Of a stretch of 64,000 nt of DNA, positions 52,405 to 61,275 are shown piece by piece (the first letter of the stretch is position 1; each line of letters opens with the position of its first letter). The notes beneath the pieces were generated by a model that worked only from the letters and a program-made list of their open reading frames with translations, made no database searches and was not told the DNA's origin. A program made the translations under genes and the position numbers. Origin of the DNA: Clostridia bacterium (GTDB lineage: Bacteria > Bacillota > Clostridia > Oscillospirales > Acutalibacteraceae). Where the stretch lies: NCBI GenBank assembly GCA_017517665.1, contig JAFWYP010000035.1:53290-117289 (forward strand). The letters are read 5' to 3'.

Positions 52405-52977
52405 TTAATAATTCATTTCGATGATTGTTATGTTGTCAACGGGGAGTCCCGTATGCTTCACGGCAATCTCTTTTATCTTTACAACGGAAACATCGTCAAG
52501 CGAACCGTTTTCGACTATAATCTCAGCATTTCCGCTGTTGAGAATAACGAGATTTTCGCATCCCACCTTCGCTGTAATAAGATTTTCCATATCGCTTTCA
52601 AGAGTGATTGACTTTGCAAGCTCATCAAGGGTTTTGCTTGCCTTTGATACGGCATCCGAAGAAGAAGAGCTGTCTTTGATTATATCATTGAGAGCCTCTG
52701 CGGCTTCATCATGAGCAGTCTGCCTGCGAAGCTTTGCACCTGCAAAGTATTCGGTTGCCTGTGCCTGCGCCGCCGCATCCTCAAGCACGGCATCGGTTGA
52801 AATAACATATCGTGCATCTCCCAGATTCGCACCTTCCTGAGCCTGAACTTCGGTTGTTCCCGCCTTGGCATCGGCAGATTCGGTCTGCGGCTTTGTGTAA
52901 TACCAATTTACAAACACCGCCGCCGCAAGTGCAATCACGAGCGTTGCAAGAAGCAACTGTCTTTTTCTTATAATCAT
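52405..52977 (-). CDS. spoIIIAH: stage III sporulation protein SpoIIIAH
   Basis: A 190-residue protein: one membrane helix (about 7-26) followed by an extracellular ring-building domain. In the mother cell it pairs with forespore SpoIIQ to form the feeding-tube channel. The C-terminal region (NLVILNSGNAEIIVENGSLD) fits the YscJ-like ring fold. Last gene of the operon, upstream of nusB. Confidence 0.9.
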   Translation of the reverse strand: MIIRKRQLLLATLVIALAAAVFVNWYYTKPQTESADAKAGTTEVQAQEGANLGDARYVISTDAVLEDAAAQAQATEYFAGAKLRRQTAHDEAAEALNDIIKDSSSSSDAVSKASKTLDELAKSITLESDMENLITAKVGCENLVILNSGNAEIIVENGSLDDVSVVKIKEIAVKHTGLPVDNITIIEMNY

Positions 52978-53009
52978 GTATATAACCTCCGTTTATGTAT
53001 TTTTATGCA

Positions 53010-53573
53010 TTAGTTCATTTTGGTTACACTCACCCTTGCGCTGCTTATATCAAATAAAGCAGTCACAGCCTGAATTATCTGTGCGCAAACCTGTTCCGAC
53101 CCTCCTCCCTCACATACAACCGCAACTCCTCTCACTCTCGGTTCGGCTCTTCTGACCACTATTCCCTGCTCACCCGAAGAGCCGTCGATTATGACATATT
53201 CATCCTTGCGTTCAAAGCTGCTTTTTCCGCTCGGATCGGCATTCTCTCCGAAATCGGAATCATGCAGATATATATCCTCTCCGCCGTTTTCGAGAGTCAC
53301 CATAACTCTTGTCTCCCCTGCACCTTCAATGCTTGATATTATTGAGATTAACCGTTCTTCAAGCCGTTCGGAATACTCCTGCATATCCGAAACTGCAGTG
53401 GTTTCCGTAACCTGACGCGAAGAGGTTTCTTCAGCTTCGGAAAGCTCGCTTGCAAGAAGCAGAATTATCCCCGACACAAGCATCAGAGCAACGATAAGAA
53501 GCTTTTTATTCAGTCGGCTTTTTTCGCTTATCTTATTAAATATATTCTTAATAATCCGCGTTATTTTTTCCAC
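53010..53573 (-). CDS. spoIIIAG: stage III sporulation protein SpoIIIAG
   Basis: A 187-residue ring protein of the mother-cell secretion-like channel. One membrane helix (about 25-42) is followed by a ring-building domain whose end RVRGVAVVCEGGGSEQVCAQ is the family hallmark. It starts 15 bases after spoIIIAF's partner region and precedes spoIIIAH by 32 bases. Confidence 0.93.
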   Translation of the reverse strand: MEKITRIIKNIFNKISEKSRLNKKLLIVALMLVSGIILLLASELSEAEETSSRQVTETTAVSDMQEYSERLEERLISIISSIEGAGETRVMVTLENGGEDIYLHDSDFGENADPSGKSSFERKDEYVIIDGSSGEQGIVVRRAEPRVRGVAVVCEGGGSEQVCAQIIQAVTALFDISSARVSVTKMN

Positions 53574-53588
53574 ACCGAATACCCTTTC

Positions 53589-54065
53589 TCATTCTGCGGT
53601 AACACTAACGGGCACGCCGAGTCTTTCGCTGATTTTATCCGATAATTCTTCTTTATCAAGAAAATCGGTTTTATTGATAACAACATTTATTTTATGTATA
53701 TTCATACAATTTTTATCATCTACAGATATATCGGATACAATCGATTTGATTTCTGCGCCAAGTTCATCTGCAGTTTCTTTTATTTCGGAATTTACTGTTT
53801 CTTTCATCAAATCAATCATATAATTCTGCATTTCCTGTGTATATGAATTATCCGAGAAAACCTCTTCATATTCCGAAAAAACATCGGTAAACAAATCTTG
53901 TTCATCAAGCTTTGCAAGCGGTGAACAGATAACCGCAACAACAAATATCCCTACAACGGCACGAACGGTTTTATCCATAGTTCCTCTCGGAACAACAACC
54001 GTGGCAAGTGTCCCCGCCGCCGCCGCGGCTATAAGGCACAGCGCCCAATCCTTCAAAATATCCAT
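53589..54065 (-). CDS. spoIIIAF: stage III sporulation protein SpoIIIAF
   Basis: A 158-residue protein with two N-terminal membrane helices (about 5-25 and 33-50) and a cytoplasmic ring domain ending LGVPVSV. Part of the SpoIIIA channel base. It begins one base before the end of spoIIIAE's spacing and runs toward spoIIIAG. Confidence 0.9.
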   Translation of the reverse strand: MDILKDWALCLIAAAAAGTLATVVVPRGTMDKTVRAVVGIFVVAVICSPLAKLDEQDLFTDVFSEYEEVFSDNSYTQEMQNYMIDLMKETVNSEIKETADELGAEIKSIVSDISVDDKNCMNIHKINVVINKTDFLDKEELSDKISERLGVPVSVTAE

Positions 54066-55208
54066 TTATTCACCCGTTCCTACAAACACAACAATTCCTG
54101 CCGATATAATAAAAAGCACCGCACACAAAATCAGAATCGTGTTCAACATGGAAAATATGAACGAAATGCTTTTTATTACTTCCGAGCACTGTCTGCAATC
54201 AAGCAAATCACTTATCATACAGGCAATTCTGAGCGCAGCAACCCACAGCGCGAGATTGATTATTACAGGTACGGTCATAACAAAAAACACAACAATTGCA
54301 TATACTCCGACAGTATTTCTTATAAGCGAAAGACTTCCCGCAACGGAAGTATACGCTTCCCCTATTGCGCCTCCTATAACAGGAATGAAAGTATTTGCCG
54401 CAAGCTTTACACCCTTGACCGCCATGCCGTCAACTGTTGACGCAAGAGTATTCTTGATTGAAAGAAACCCCGTAAAAAGACCCGTTGCCGAAGTGAGAAA
54501 TACTGTTGCCGTCTTTTTCACGGTTTCTGATATCGCCGAAAGACGGAGAGTCGGAAATATCGACCCCGTTATATTGAGCGCACCGCAAATGCCGATAAGA
54601 GGCATCACAGTATCTGCCGCAAACGATTCCACGAATTGCGCTGCCGCAAACATCATCCCCTGAGAGGTCAGCGCAGAAGAGGGGTTGCCGCTGACAGTAA
54701 CAACAGCCGCAAGCACGGGTATAAGTGCTTTTTCAAAAGCCGCACAAGAACCCATAACCGAGGCGGCAGCCTTTACACTCTGCATTGCCGGAGTAAAAAT
54801 CTCAATAATCAGAAAGCTTCCGCAAATTAGATTGAGAACGGTTTTGCTTTTTTCATCATCAGGGAAGAATCCCGAGCATACACTCACAATCATAACCGCG
54901 CCTGCCGATTTAAGCAGACATTTAAAAGGCTCTTTTAAGCCTTCGCTGAACATATCTTTTATAAGCTCCGTAACCGAAGAAAAAGAAATATCAAAAATGC
55001 TTTCAAATCCGATATCTTCACAGCCGAGCTTTTTGAGATAATCGCGTGTATCATCGGCAAGATAGTCCGAAAGCTCATCCGCACCGCTTGTTTCAAGCCA
55101 GTCTTTTCCGTATTCATCAATATTTGCAAAAGCCGGTATACTGAAAAACAATAATAACATCATAAACAGCAAAAAAGCTGTCACATTTTTTATTTTCATT
55201 AAAATCAT
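54066..55208 (-). CDS. spoIIIAE: stage III sporulation protein SpoIIIAE
   Basis: A 380-residue polytopic membrane protein with an N-terminal signal-like helix and about seven to eight further helices (e.g. VSVCSGFFPDDEKSKTVLN, GFLSIKNTLASTVDGMAVKG, GIVVFVG). It is a large integral component of the SpoIIIA complex. Its ATG overlaps the spoIIIAD stop; a second ATG nine bases in is also possible. Confidence 0.94.
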   Translation of the reverse strand: MILMKIKNVTAFLLFMMLLLFFSIPAFANIDEYGKDWLETSGADELSDYLADDTRDYLKKLGCEDIGFESIFDISFSSVTELIKDMFSEGLKEPFKCLLKSAGAVMIVSVCSGFFPDDEKSKTVLNLICGSFLIIEIFTPAMQSVKAAASVMGSCAAFEKALIPVLAAVVTVSGNPSSALTSQGMMFAAAQFVESFAADTVMPLIGICGALNITGSIFPTLRLSAISETVKKTATVFLTSATGLFTGFLSIKNTLASTVDGMAVKGVKLAANTFIPVIGGAIGEAYTSVAGSLSLIRNTVGVYAIVVFFVMTVPVIINLALWVAALRIACMISDLLDCRQCSEVIKSISFIFSMLNTILILCAVLFIISAGIVVFVGTGE

Positions 55209-55594
55209 CCGTTTATAAGTCCCATGGCAATGCGCGCAACTGTTTCAAGCATCGGCATTGCAAGATAAACCGCACCTATTCTGCCTGCCAGTTCAACCGC
55301 CGCCGCAATTGCAGAGCATGAATTATCATAGCAAATATCCGCAGCAAACTGCGATATAACAAAAATACCGACAGCCTTGAGAAGTATCGCCGCATTTTCT
55401 TTTCCTATTCCCGAAAAACTCATCATATCGCCTGCGCCGTCAAACATCTCAAAAAATCTTCCGCCGACGGAAATAAGTATTACAGCCGCACCGCCGAGTA
55501 CGGCAAGAGGTGCAATCTCAGGTCTCATGTTTCTCAAAAATGCATAAATAAGAGCCGTGAGTATTCCGAGAAAAGCGATTTTTGCAATATCCAT
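55205..55594 (-). CDS. spoIIIAD: stage III sporulation protein SpoIIIAD
   Basis: A 129-residue small membrane protein with four helices and the conserved segment ILLKAVGIFVISQFAADICY, the SpoIIIAC/AD family mark. Small integral part of the channel complex, coupled to spoIIIAE by a 4-base overlap. Confidence 0.93.
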   Translation of the reverse strand: MDIAKIAFLGILTALIYAFLRNMRPEIAPLAVLGGAAVILISVGGRFFEMFDGAGDMMSFSGIGKENAAILLKAVGIFVISQFAADICYDNSCSAIAAAVELAGRIGAVYLAMPMLETVARIAMGLING

Positions 55595-55596
55595 AA

Positions 55597-55791
55597 TTAA
55601 AAATCAACTATGGTTTTTACGGTATCAAGAAGCTGTGAGAAATGAGGAATAAGCATCATAAGCACAACAACTATGCCCGCAAGAATCGTAATCATCGCAT
55701 ACTCATCACGTCCTGACCGAACAAGAATAGAATTGAGAATCGCAACCAAAATTCCGACGGATGCGATTTTGATAACAACTGTTATATCCAT
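55597..55791 (-). CDS. spoIIIAC: stage III sporulation protein SpoIIIAC
   Basis: A 64-residue two-helix membrane protein, MDITVVIKIASVGILVAILN and MITILAGIVVVLMML, matching SpoIIIAC in size and sequence. It lies 8 bases after spoIIIAB and 2 before spoIIIAD. Confidence 0.93.
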   Translation of the reverse strand: MDITVVIKIASVGILVAILNSILVRSGRDEYAMITILAGIVVVLMMLIPHFSQLLDTVKTIVDF

Positions 55792-55799
55792 AAATCACC

Positions 55800-56312
55800 T
55801 CAGACAATAATAATTGCCGCGGATATTCCGAGCATCAGACCAAGCGGAGGAAACAGTTTTTTATATTTCATGCTTTTCTCACGCTGCAATTCAAGCTCAC
55901 GTGCGACAAGTTCTTTGTAATATGCACAACCTGAAAGCTGACTTTCAAGGTCGGTTGCCCCTATATCCGCACCGAAATCCGCAAGCGAAACGGATATCTC
56001 CGAAAGAAGACTGCAAAACTCTGTTTCACACTCTATGCTTTTTCTCCAGGCATCGGGAAACGGTTCACCGAAACAGACTCTTTCAAGGCACGATTTTATA
56101 AATCCCAATCCCGAAAGCCCTGCGTTTTCGCAAAGAATCCGAAGCAAATCAGCTACGGGAAGATGTGAATGACGCAGCCTCGACTCCGTTATATTAAGCA
56201 TCAGCATTATTTCATTTAAAATATCAACCCGTTTTTCCTGAACGGAGGATGCCCATTTCCCTGCAAGAAAAAAACCTGCAATCAAAAATACCGCAGCTGA
56301 AATTTTAAGCAA
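55800..56312 (-). CDS. spoIIIAB: stage III sporulation protein SpoIIIAB
   Basis: A 170-residue protein with N- and C-terminal membrane helices and a helical middle, resembling the GspF-like core of secretion systems. The end KYKKLFPPLGLMLGISAAII is the family mark. The start is a TTG at 56312, overlapping the spoIIIAA stop, with GGTGAG upstream; no ATG fits. Confidence 0.93.
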   Translation of the reverse strand: MLKISAAVFLIAGFFLAGKWASSVQEKRVDILNEIMLMLNITESRLRHSHLPVADLLRILCENAGLSGLGFIKSCLERVCFGEPFPDAWRKSIECETEFCSLLSEISVSLADFGADIGATDLESQLSGCAYYKELVARELELQREKSMKYKKLFPPLGLMLGISAAIIIV

Positions 56313-57249
56313 TCAACTCACCCGCCCCGAAGATTTTTTCAACAGTTCCCACTTTTTCAGCTGAAAGAAGAACAACCCTGCGGAATTCCCCTGTTTCGAG
56401 AAGATTTTTGAGCAGTTGTTTTGATTTAAGCTCATCTTCATTTCGTGCATGTATGCTCAAAGCAAAGCAAACCCCGCTGTTGACTCCCGAAATAACGGCA
56501 CGGGTTTCCTCATAAGTCGAAATCTCGTCGCAAATAATAATATCCGGAGAAAAAGAACGAAGTCCTATCATTATACCCTCAGCTTTCGGGTAAGAGGTTA
56601 TCAAATCGCTGTTGATTCCGATATCATTCTGTTCAATTCCCGAAAAAGATGCGCCGATTTCACCTCTTTCGTCACAAATAAATGTTTTTCGGAACAAACC
56701 CTCCGCCGAAGAAAGCTGTCTTGCAAGGTCACGCAGAACGGTTGTTTTTCCGCTTGACGGAGGACCTGCAATTATAACGGAACAAAGTCCGTGAGAGAAA
56801 AACATTTTTACAACATCATCAGCCGCACCTTTTATTTCTCTTGCAATTCTCAGGTTAACGGCACATATATCGCGCACCGCCGTTATTTTTCCGTTCTCGG
56901 TAACCGCCGTGCCTGCAACTCCCGCCCTGTGACCGCCCTTTATCGTTATATATCCACGGTTTATCGCATCGGCAAAGCTGTGAACGGAATATCCGCAAAG
57001 GCGTCTGAATATTTCGGAAACCTCGTTTTCATCGGTTTTAAGAACCAAATCGGAATAAATCTGCGTCAGTCTGCCTGACGGTGTCAGAAGCTCTGCGCCT
57101 TTATCGGTTATCACCGTAACGGGGCGGCGGTTTCTTATGCGTATTTCCCGTATTCTGTCTTTATCGCTTTTGTCCATCGCAAGGAACAAATCCGAAAGCC
57201 TTTTTGAAAGACTGATTGCGGCGGTATCAAAACGTTTTGTATTATCCAT
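56305..57249 (-). CDS. spoIIIAA: stage III sporulation protein SpoIIIAA (ATPase)
   Basis: A 314-residue ATPase related to secretion ATPases, powering the mother-cell SpoIIIA channel. Walker A is IAGPPSSGKTTVL, Walker B area IIICDEIST and the RVSDL-like region VDAINRGYITIKGGHRAGVA is conserved. First gene of the eight-gene operon; AAGGAAAA precedes the ATG. A sigma-E promoter would be expected upstream but I could not identify one confidently. Confidence 0.95.
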   Translation of the reverse strand: MDNTKRFDTAAISLSKRLSDLFLAMDKSDKDRIREIRIRNRRPVTVITDKGAELLTPSGRLTQIYSDLVLKTDENEVSEIFRRLCGYSVHSFADAINRGYITIKGGHRAGVAGTAVTENGKITAVRDICAVNLRIAREIKGAADDVVKMFFSHGLCSVIIAGPPSSGKTTVLRDLARQLSSAEGLFRKTFICDERGEIGASFSGIEQNDIGINSDLITSYPKAEGIMIGLRSFSPDIIICDEISTYEETRAVISGVNSGVCFALSIHARNEDELKSKQLLKNLLETGEFRRVVLLSAEKVGTVEKIFGAGELIA

Positions 57250-57334
57250 CGTTTTTCCTTCTTTCTGTTTGTAAAAGTATATTGCTTCTTGTCCTTGTTT
57301 AGAACACCGATTTACAGATTTACAGTTTGTTCAC

Positions 57335-57363
57335 TTGAAATGAAAATAATATTATGTTATATT
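57335..57363 (+). promoter_or_regulatory. promoter of the YfhO-like gene
   Basis: TTGAAA (57335-57340), 17 bases, TATATT (57358-57363), 40 bases before the ATG, with GGAGG in between. Confidence 0.7.
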
Positions 57364-57402
57364 AAATGTGTATTGAAAAAATTTCTTTCGGAGGAAAAAA
57401 TT

Positions 57403-60288
57403 ATGACTCGACTTGACAAAAAGCCGTCACTTATAAGACGATTTTTTGCAGGCAACTCCTATTGCTGGCTTTCATGCCTTTGCACAATAGGCGTTATGAT
57501 GCTTGTTTTTTATTGCTACAACCTTTTCCCGTTCGGTGAAACAACAATTCTCAGAATGGACCTTTATCATCAGTACGGTCCTCTTTTTGCCGAATTCTAT
57601 GACAGAGTAACGCAGCTCAAGAGCTTCCTTTACTCGTGGCAGACGGGTCTGGGCTCGCCGTTCCTCGGTAACTTCTTCAACTATCTTTCCAGCCCTACCG
57701 CAATAATAATGCTTCTTCTCGGCCACGAAAATATGCCCGAAGCGATTGCGGGAATGATAATAACAAAAGCGGCACTCGCGGCAGCAGCATTCACATATTA
57801 TCTCAAAAAATCGCAGGACAGACATGATTTCACAACCGCCGCATTCGGTGTTCTTTACTCAATGTGCGGATATTTCATCGCATACTACTGGAATGTTATG
57901 TGGATTGATGCGATGGTTTATTTCCCCCTTGTAATTCTCGGCATAGAAAATATAATCAACAAACGCAACCCGAGAGTTTACATCCCCTTCCTTGCGCTTA
58001 CCCTTCTTTCAAGCTATTACATGGGATTCATGACCTGCATTTTCTCGGTCATTTATTTCCTCGTATATTATTTCAGCAAATACGAAGTAAGTTCCCTTCA
58101 CGTTTCAACTCCTTATACACTTGGAGAAAAAGAAGAAAAAATATATAAATTTAAGGATAAAATTAAGGGCAGTCTTTTCCTCAGAAGCGGATTCACCTTT
58201 GCTTTTTCAAGCGTTGCGGCGGCAGGACTTGTTGCGGCCTCGCTCATCCCCACCTTCCTTATTCTGAAAAGCTGTTCGGCAACCTCGGGTACTTTCCCCA
58301 CAAATTACGAATCATATTACTCAATTTTTGATTTCCTTGCAAACCACCTTGCAAGCGTTGAACCCACAATCCGAAGCAGCGGTGACGATGTTCTTCCCAA
58401 CATTTTCTGCGGAATAGCAACGGTAATTCTTGTTCCGCTTTATCTGTTCACCAAATCCGTTCCTCTTAAAGAAAAGGTTGCACACGTTGCACTTCTCGGA
58501 GTTATCTATTTCAGCTTCAACATCAACATTGTCAACTATATCTGGCACGGCTTCCACTATCCCAACGACCTCCCCTACCGCTGGTCATTCATGTATTCGT
58601 TCATTCTTCTTGTTCTTGCTTATAAGGCGTTCACAAGGCTTCACGAATTCAGCGGAAGAGCAATCCTCGGAACGGGAATGGCAGTTCTCGGCTTCATCAT
58701 CCTCGTTCAGGAACTCGGTTCAAAGAACGTTGAGGAAATAACCGTTCTTATCAGCATCATTTTCACAGTTACCTACTGCCTTGTTTTTGCCCTTATGAAG
58801 GACAAGAAATATCAGCAGTCAGCCGTTGCCGTGCTTCTTCTCTGCTGTGTTATCGGTGAAGTTTCATGCGCAAACACAGACCGTTACAGCATGGACCAGC
58901 CCAAATCCAATTTTGTAGGCGACTACGCCGATTTCAAGGCTCTCAAAGAAGAGCTTGACACCTATGACGGCGGCGATTTCTACCGTATGGATTTAACCTA
59001 TAACAGAGCAAGAATGGACCCTGCATGGTACGGTTACAACGGCGTTTCCACATTCTCGTCAATGGCGTATGAGAAGATGTCCAACGTACAGAGCGACCTC
59101 GGTCTTTGCGGCAACTACATCAACAGCTACACCTATCATTTGCAGACTCCGATTTATAACATGATGCACTCGCTAAAGTATGTTGTTGACAATGACCCCA
59201 ACGTTGATGTTGCCGATGATTATTACACGGAGCTTATGACTCAGGGTAAATTCACTGCATACGAAAACAAATACTGCCTTCCCATCGGTTTTGCCGTAAA
59301 TCACGATGTTACAAACTGGCAGACAGATATCAACAATCCTTTCACCGTACAGAGCGACTGGTTTGAATATTCAACAGGGGTTTCCGATGTTTTCGGAATG
59401 ATGACAATTGATGAAATCCGTTATTATAACATGGAAGAAATCACCTCGGGTCTTGAAACGGGCGATATTTATTACACCAAATCAGGCGAAGGTTCGGGCG
59501 AGCTCACTTTCTTCCTCACAACAGAAGAAGAAAAGCATTGCTACCTTTTCGTTGATTCATATGATTTTGACAACATTACAATCAACAAAAACGGCAGTGA
59601 ACACACGCAATATACCGATGAGCCTTATATATACGACCTCGGTGTTGTAACACCCGATGATGAAGTTCTTGTTATTATCAGCATTGAAGACAGCGATTAC
59701 GGCTATATCGACTTCTACCCCTACTACATCAATGAAGATGCTCTGAACGAAGGCTATGAAATTCTCAGCAATCAGAGTCTCAATGTTGATTCATTCGGAG
59801 AAACAAAAATCAGCGGTTCCGTTTCGCTTGACAACGATTCTCTTTTCTTCACATCAATACCCTATGATAAGGGCTGGACAGTAAAGATTGACGGCGTTGA
59901 GATTGCCGAGGAAGATTATGTTGCCCTGCGCGATGCATATCTCTGCTTCAACATTCCTGCAGGCGAGCACACCGTTGAGCTTTCATTCATGCCTCAAGGA
60001 CTTCTCCTCGGTGCAGGCGTTTCGGCATTTACCGTGATTGCACTCATTCTCGCTGCAATAATCTTTGCAAAACGCAGAAAGAAAAACGTCAATGAACCTT
60101 TCGTTTATATTCCCGCAGAAACTCAAGAAACCGAAACTGCCGAAGGCGAAGCAAACGAAGAACCCGTTAACGTTGATATTGATATTCCCGAAGAAACAAC
60201 CGATGAAGAAGCGGTTTCCGAAGAAGAAATATCAATCATTGAAGAAGAAATAGAAAAAATCAATTCAGAAGAAACTGCCGAAGAATAA
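57403..60288 (+). CDS. YfhO-family membrane protein
   Basis: A 961-residue polytopic protein of the YfhO family (GT-C-like glycosyltransferases implicated in decorating lipoteichoic acid or glycolipids). About a dozen membrane helices fill the first 500 residues, with DLYHQYGPLF near residue 55 and GHENMPEAI as conserved loops, then a large extracellular part with DRYSMDQP and a final helix at about 870-890. The last 60 residues are a strongly acidic, Glu-rich cytoplasmic tail. I chose ATG 57403 because GGAGG lies nine bases upstream; longer frames would absorb the promoter. It runs divergently from spoIIIA. Confidence 0.85.
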   Translation: MTRLDKKPSLIRRFFAGNSYCWLSCLCTIGVMMLVFYCYNLFPFGETTILRMDLYHQYGPLFAEFYDRVTQLKSFLYSWQTGLGSPFLGNFFNYLSSPTAIIMLLLGHENMPEAIAGMIITKAALAAAAFTYYLKKSQDRHDFTTAAFGVLYSMCGYFIAYYWNVMWIDAMVYFPLVILGIENIINKRNPRVYIPFLALTLLSSYYMGFMTCIFSVIYFLVYYFSKYEVSSLHVSTPYTLGEKEEKIYKFKDKIKGSLFLRSGFTFAFSSVAAAGLVAASLIPTFLILKSCSATSGTFPTNYESYYSIFDFLANHLASVEPTIRSSGDDVLPNIFCGIATVILVPLYLFTKSVPLKEKVAHVALLGVIYFSFNINIVNYIWHGFHYPNDLPYRWSFMYSFILLVLAYKAFTRLHEFSGRAILGTGMAVLGFIILVQELGSKNVEEITVLISIIFTVTYCLVFALMKDKKYQQSAVAVLLLCCVIGEVSCANTDRYSMDQPKSNFVGDYADFKALKEELDTYDGGDFYRMDLTYNRARMDPAWYGYNGVSTFSSMAYEKMSNVQSDLGLCGNYINSYTYHLQTPIYNMMHSLKYVVDNDPNVDVADDYYTELMTQGKFTAYENKYCLPIGFAVNHDVTNWQTDINNPFTVQSDWFEYSTGVSDVFGMMTIDEIRYYNMEEITSGLETGDIYYTKSGEGSGELTFFLTTEEEKHCYLFVDSYDFDNITINKNGSEHTQYTDEPYIYDLGVVTPDDEVLVIISIEDSDYGYIDFYPYYINEDALNEGYEILSNQSLNVDSFGETKISGSVSLDNDSLFFTSIPYDKGWTVKIDGVEIAEEDYVALRDAYLCFNIPAGEHTVELSFMPQGLLLGAGVSAFTVIALILAAIIFAKRRKKNVNEPFVYIPAETQETETAEGEANEEPVNVDIDIPEETTDEEAVSEEEISIIEEEIEKINSEETAEE

Positions 60289-60295
60289 AAAATAT

Positions 60296-60329
60296 TGCCT
60301 CTGAAAAACCTGATTGCTTTTCAGAGGCA
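60296..60329. terminator. bidirectional terminator
   Basis: TGCCTCTGAAAA (60296-60307) and TTTTCAGAGGCA (60318-60329) form a 12-bp stem between the converging YfhO-like and GH16 genes. Confidence 0.9.
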
Positions 60330-60333
60330 TTTG

Positions 60334-61254
60334 TTATTTTACCAAGTCTTTATACTGATAACACTTTACATAGTCAACCTTGAACTCCGCGGGCCAGTTT
60401 TCTCCGGGCGTAAGTTCAATTCTGCCCGTGCCGTGTCTGTCGGATTCCTGAATTCCGTTGCTGCCTGCAAATTCACAGGACAAAAGAAGATATTCAGGAT
60501 TCTGCGAAACTCCGCCTTCGGGTGAAAGTCTGCCCGTTTCATAGCCGTTGATATAGAAGATATATTCATTTTCATTCCATTCAACGCCGTAGGTGTTATA
60601 TTCTTCATAGGGATCATTTTCAAGGAAATATTTGCCGATTGAGTAATTAACAATATCTTCGCCGTAGCCGTCATAAATAACGCCGGTTGTAACGCAGTCA
60701 TTGCCCCACCAATGGTCTTTATAATAAAAGGATTCATAAACATCTATTTCCGTGCCGTCACGTCCCGAGCCGTCAACATGGGTAACACCGTCATTCATCA
60801 TCCAGAAGGCACTCCACATACCCGTTGCGGCAGGAAGAATGCATCTCACTTCAAAATAACCATAGCACTGCTCATACTTGCCCTGAGTTGTTATTTCTCC
60901 GGTATACCAACCTGCTTTATACTCATCAAAATCAATTTCATCTTTCCACTTTTCGTAATAATCGTTTTCAAGCGGCTCATCAAGATACTGCGCGGTAATT
61001 ATGAGGTTTCCGTCCTCAACCCTTACCATATCTTCATGCCAGTATCCGCCCTTGCGCTCGGTTACCCACCACGAGGGTCCCCACTTGGTTTCGTCAAGCT
61101 TATCACCATCAAATTCATCCTCCCACTTGAGAATAAACTTACTCATATCAATCTTGTTTTCTGAAGGAAGCTTGCCCAGGTCAAGCATAGCAGGAAGCTC
61201 GGGATTGATAACAATCAATATTGCAATAAGTATTTTCAAAGCAGCTTTAAGCAT
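60334..61254 (-). CDS. GH16-family beta-glucanase (first of a tandem pair)
   Basis: A 306-residue secreted or anchored enzyme: hydrophobic N-terminus (MLKAALKILIAILIVINPEL) then a GH16 jelly roll. The catalytic motif is GTEIDVYES with Glu169, Asp171 and Glu174; GYFEVRC and WSAFWMM and the ending KVDYVKCYQYK are typical. It should hydrolyse beta-1,3(4)-glucans such as laminarin or lichenan. It lies 21 bases after its paralogue and ends in the terminator at 60296. Confidence 0.92.
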   Translation of the reverse strand: MLKAALKILIAILIVINPELPAMLDLGKLPSENKIDMSKFILKWEDEFDGDKLDETKWGPSWWVTERKGGYWHEDMVRVEDGNLIITAQYLDEPLENDYYEKWKDEIDFDEYKAGWYTGEITTQGKYEQCYGYFEVRCILPAATGMWSAFWMMNDGVTHVDGSGRDGTEIDVYESFYYKDHWWGNDCVTTGVIYDGYGEDIVNYSIGKYFLENDPYEEYNTYGVEWNENEYIFYINGYETGRLSPEGGVSQNPEYLLLSCEFAGSNGIQESDRHGTGRIELTPGENWPAEFKVDYVKCYQYKDLVK

Positions 61255-61275
61255 AAAAGCACCTCAGTCAAAATG

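Noticed and set aside
57250-57334. Sigma-E promoter before spoIIIAA
   Set aside because: Expected from biology, but I found no convincing match to the -35/-10 pattern with correct spacing, so it is not reported.
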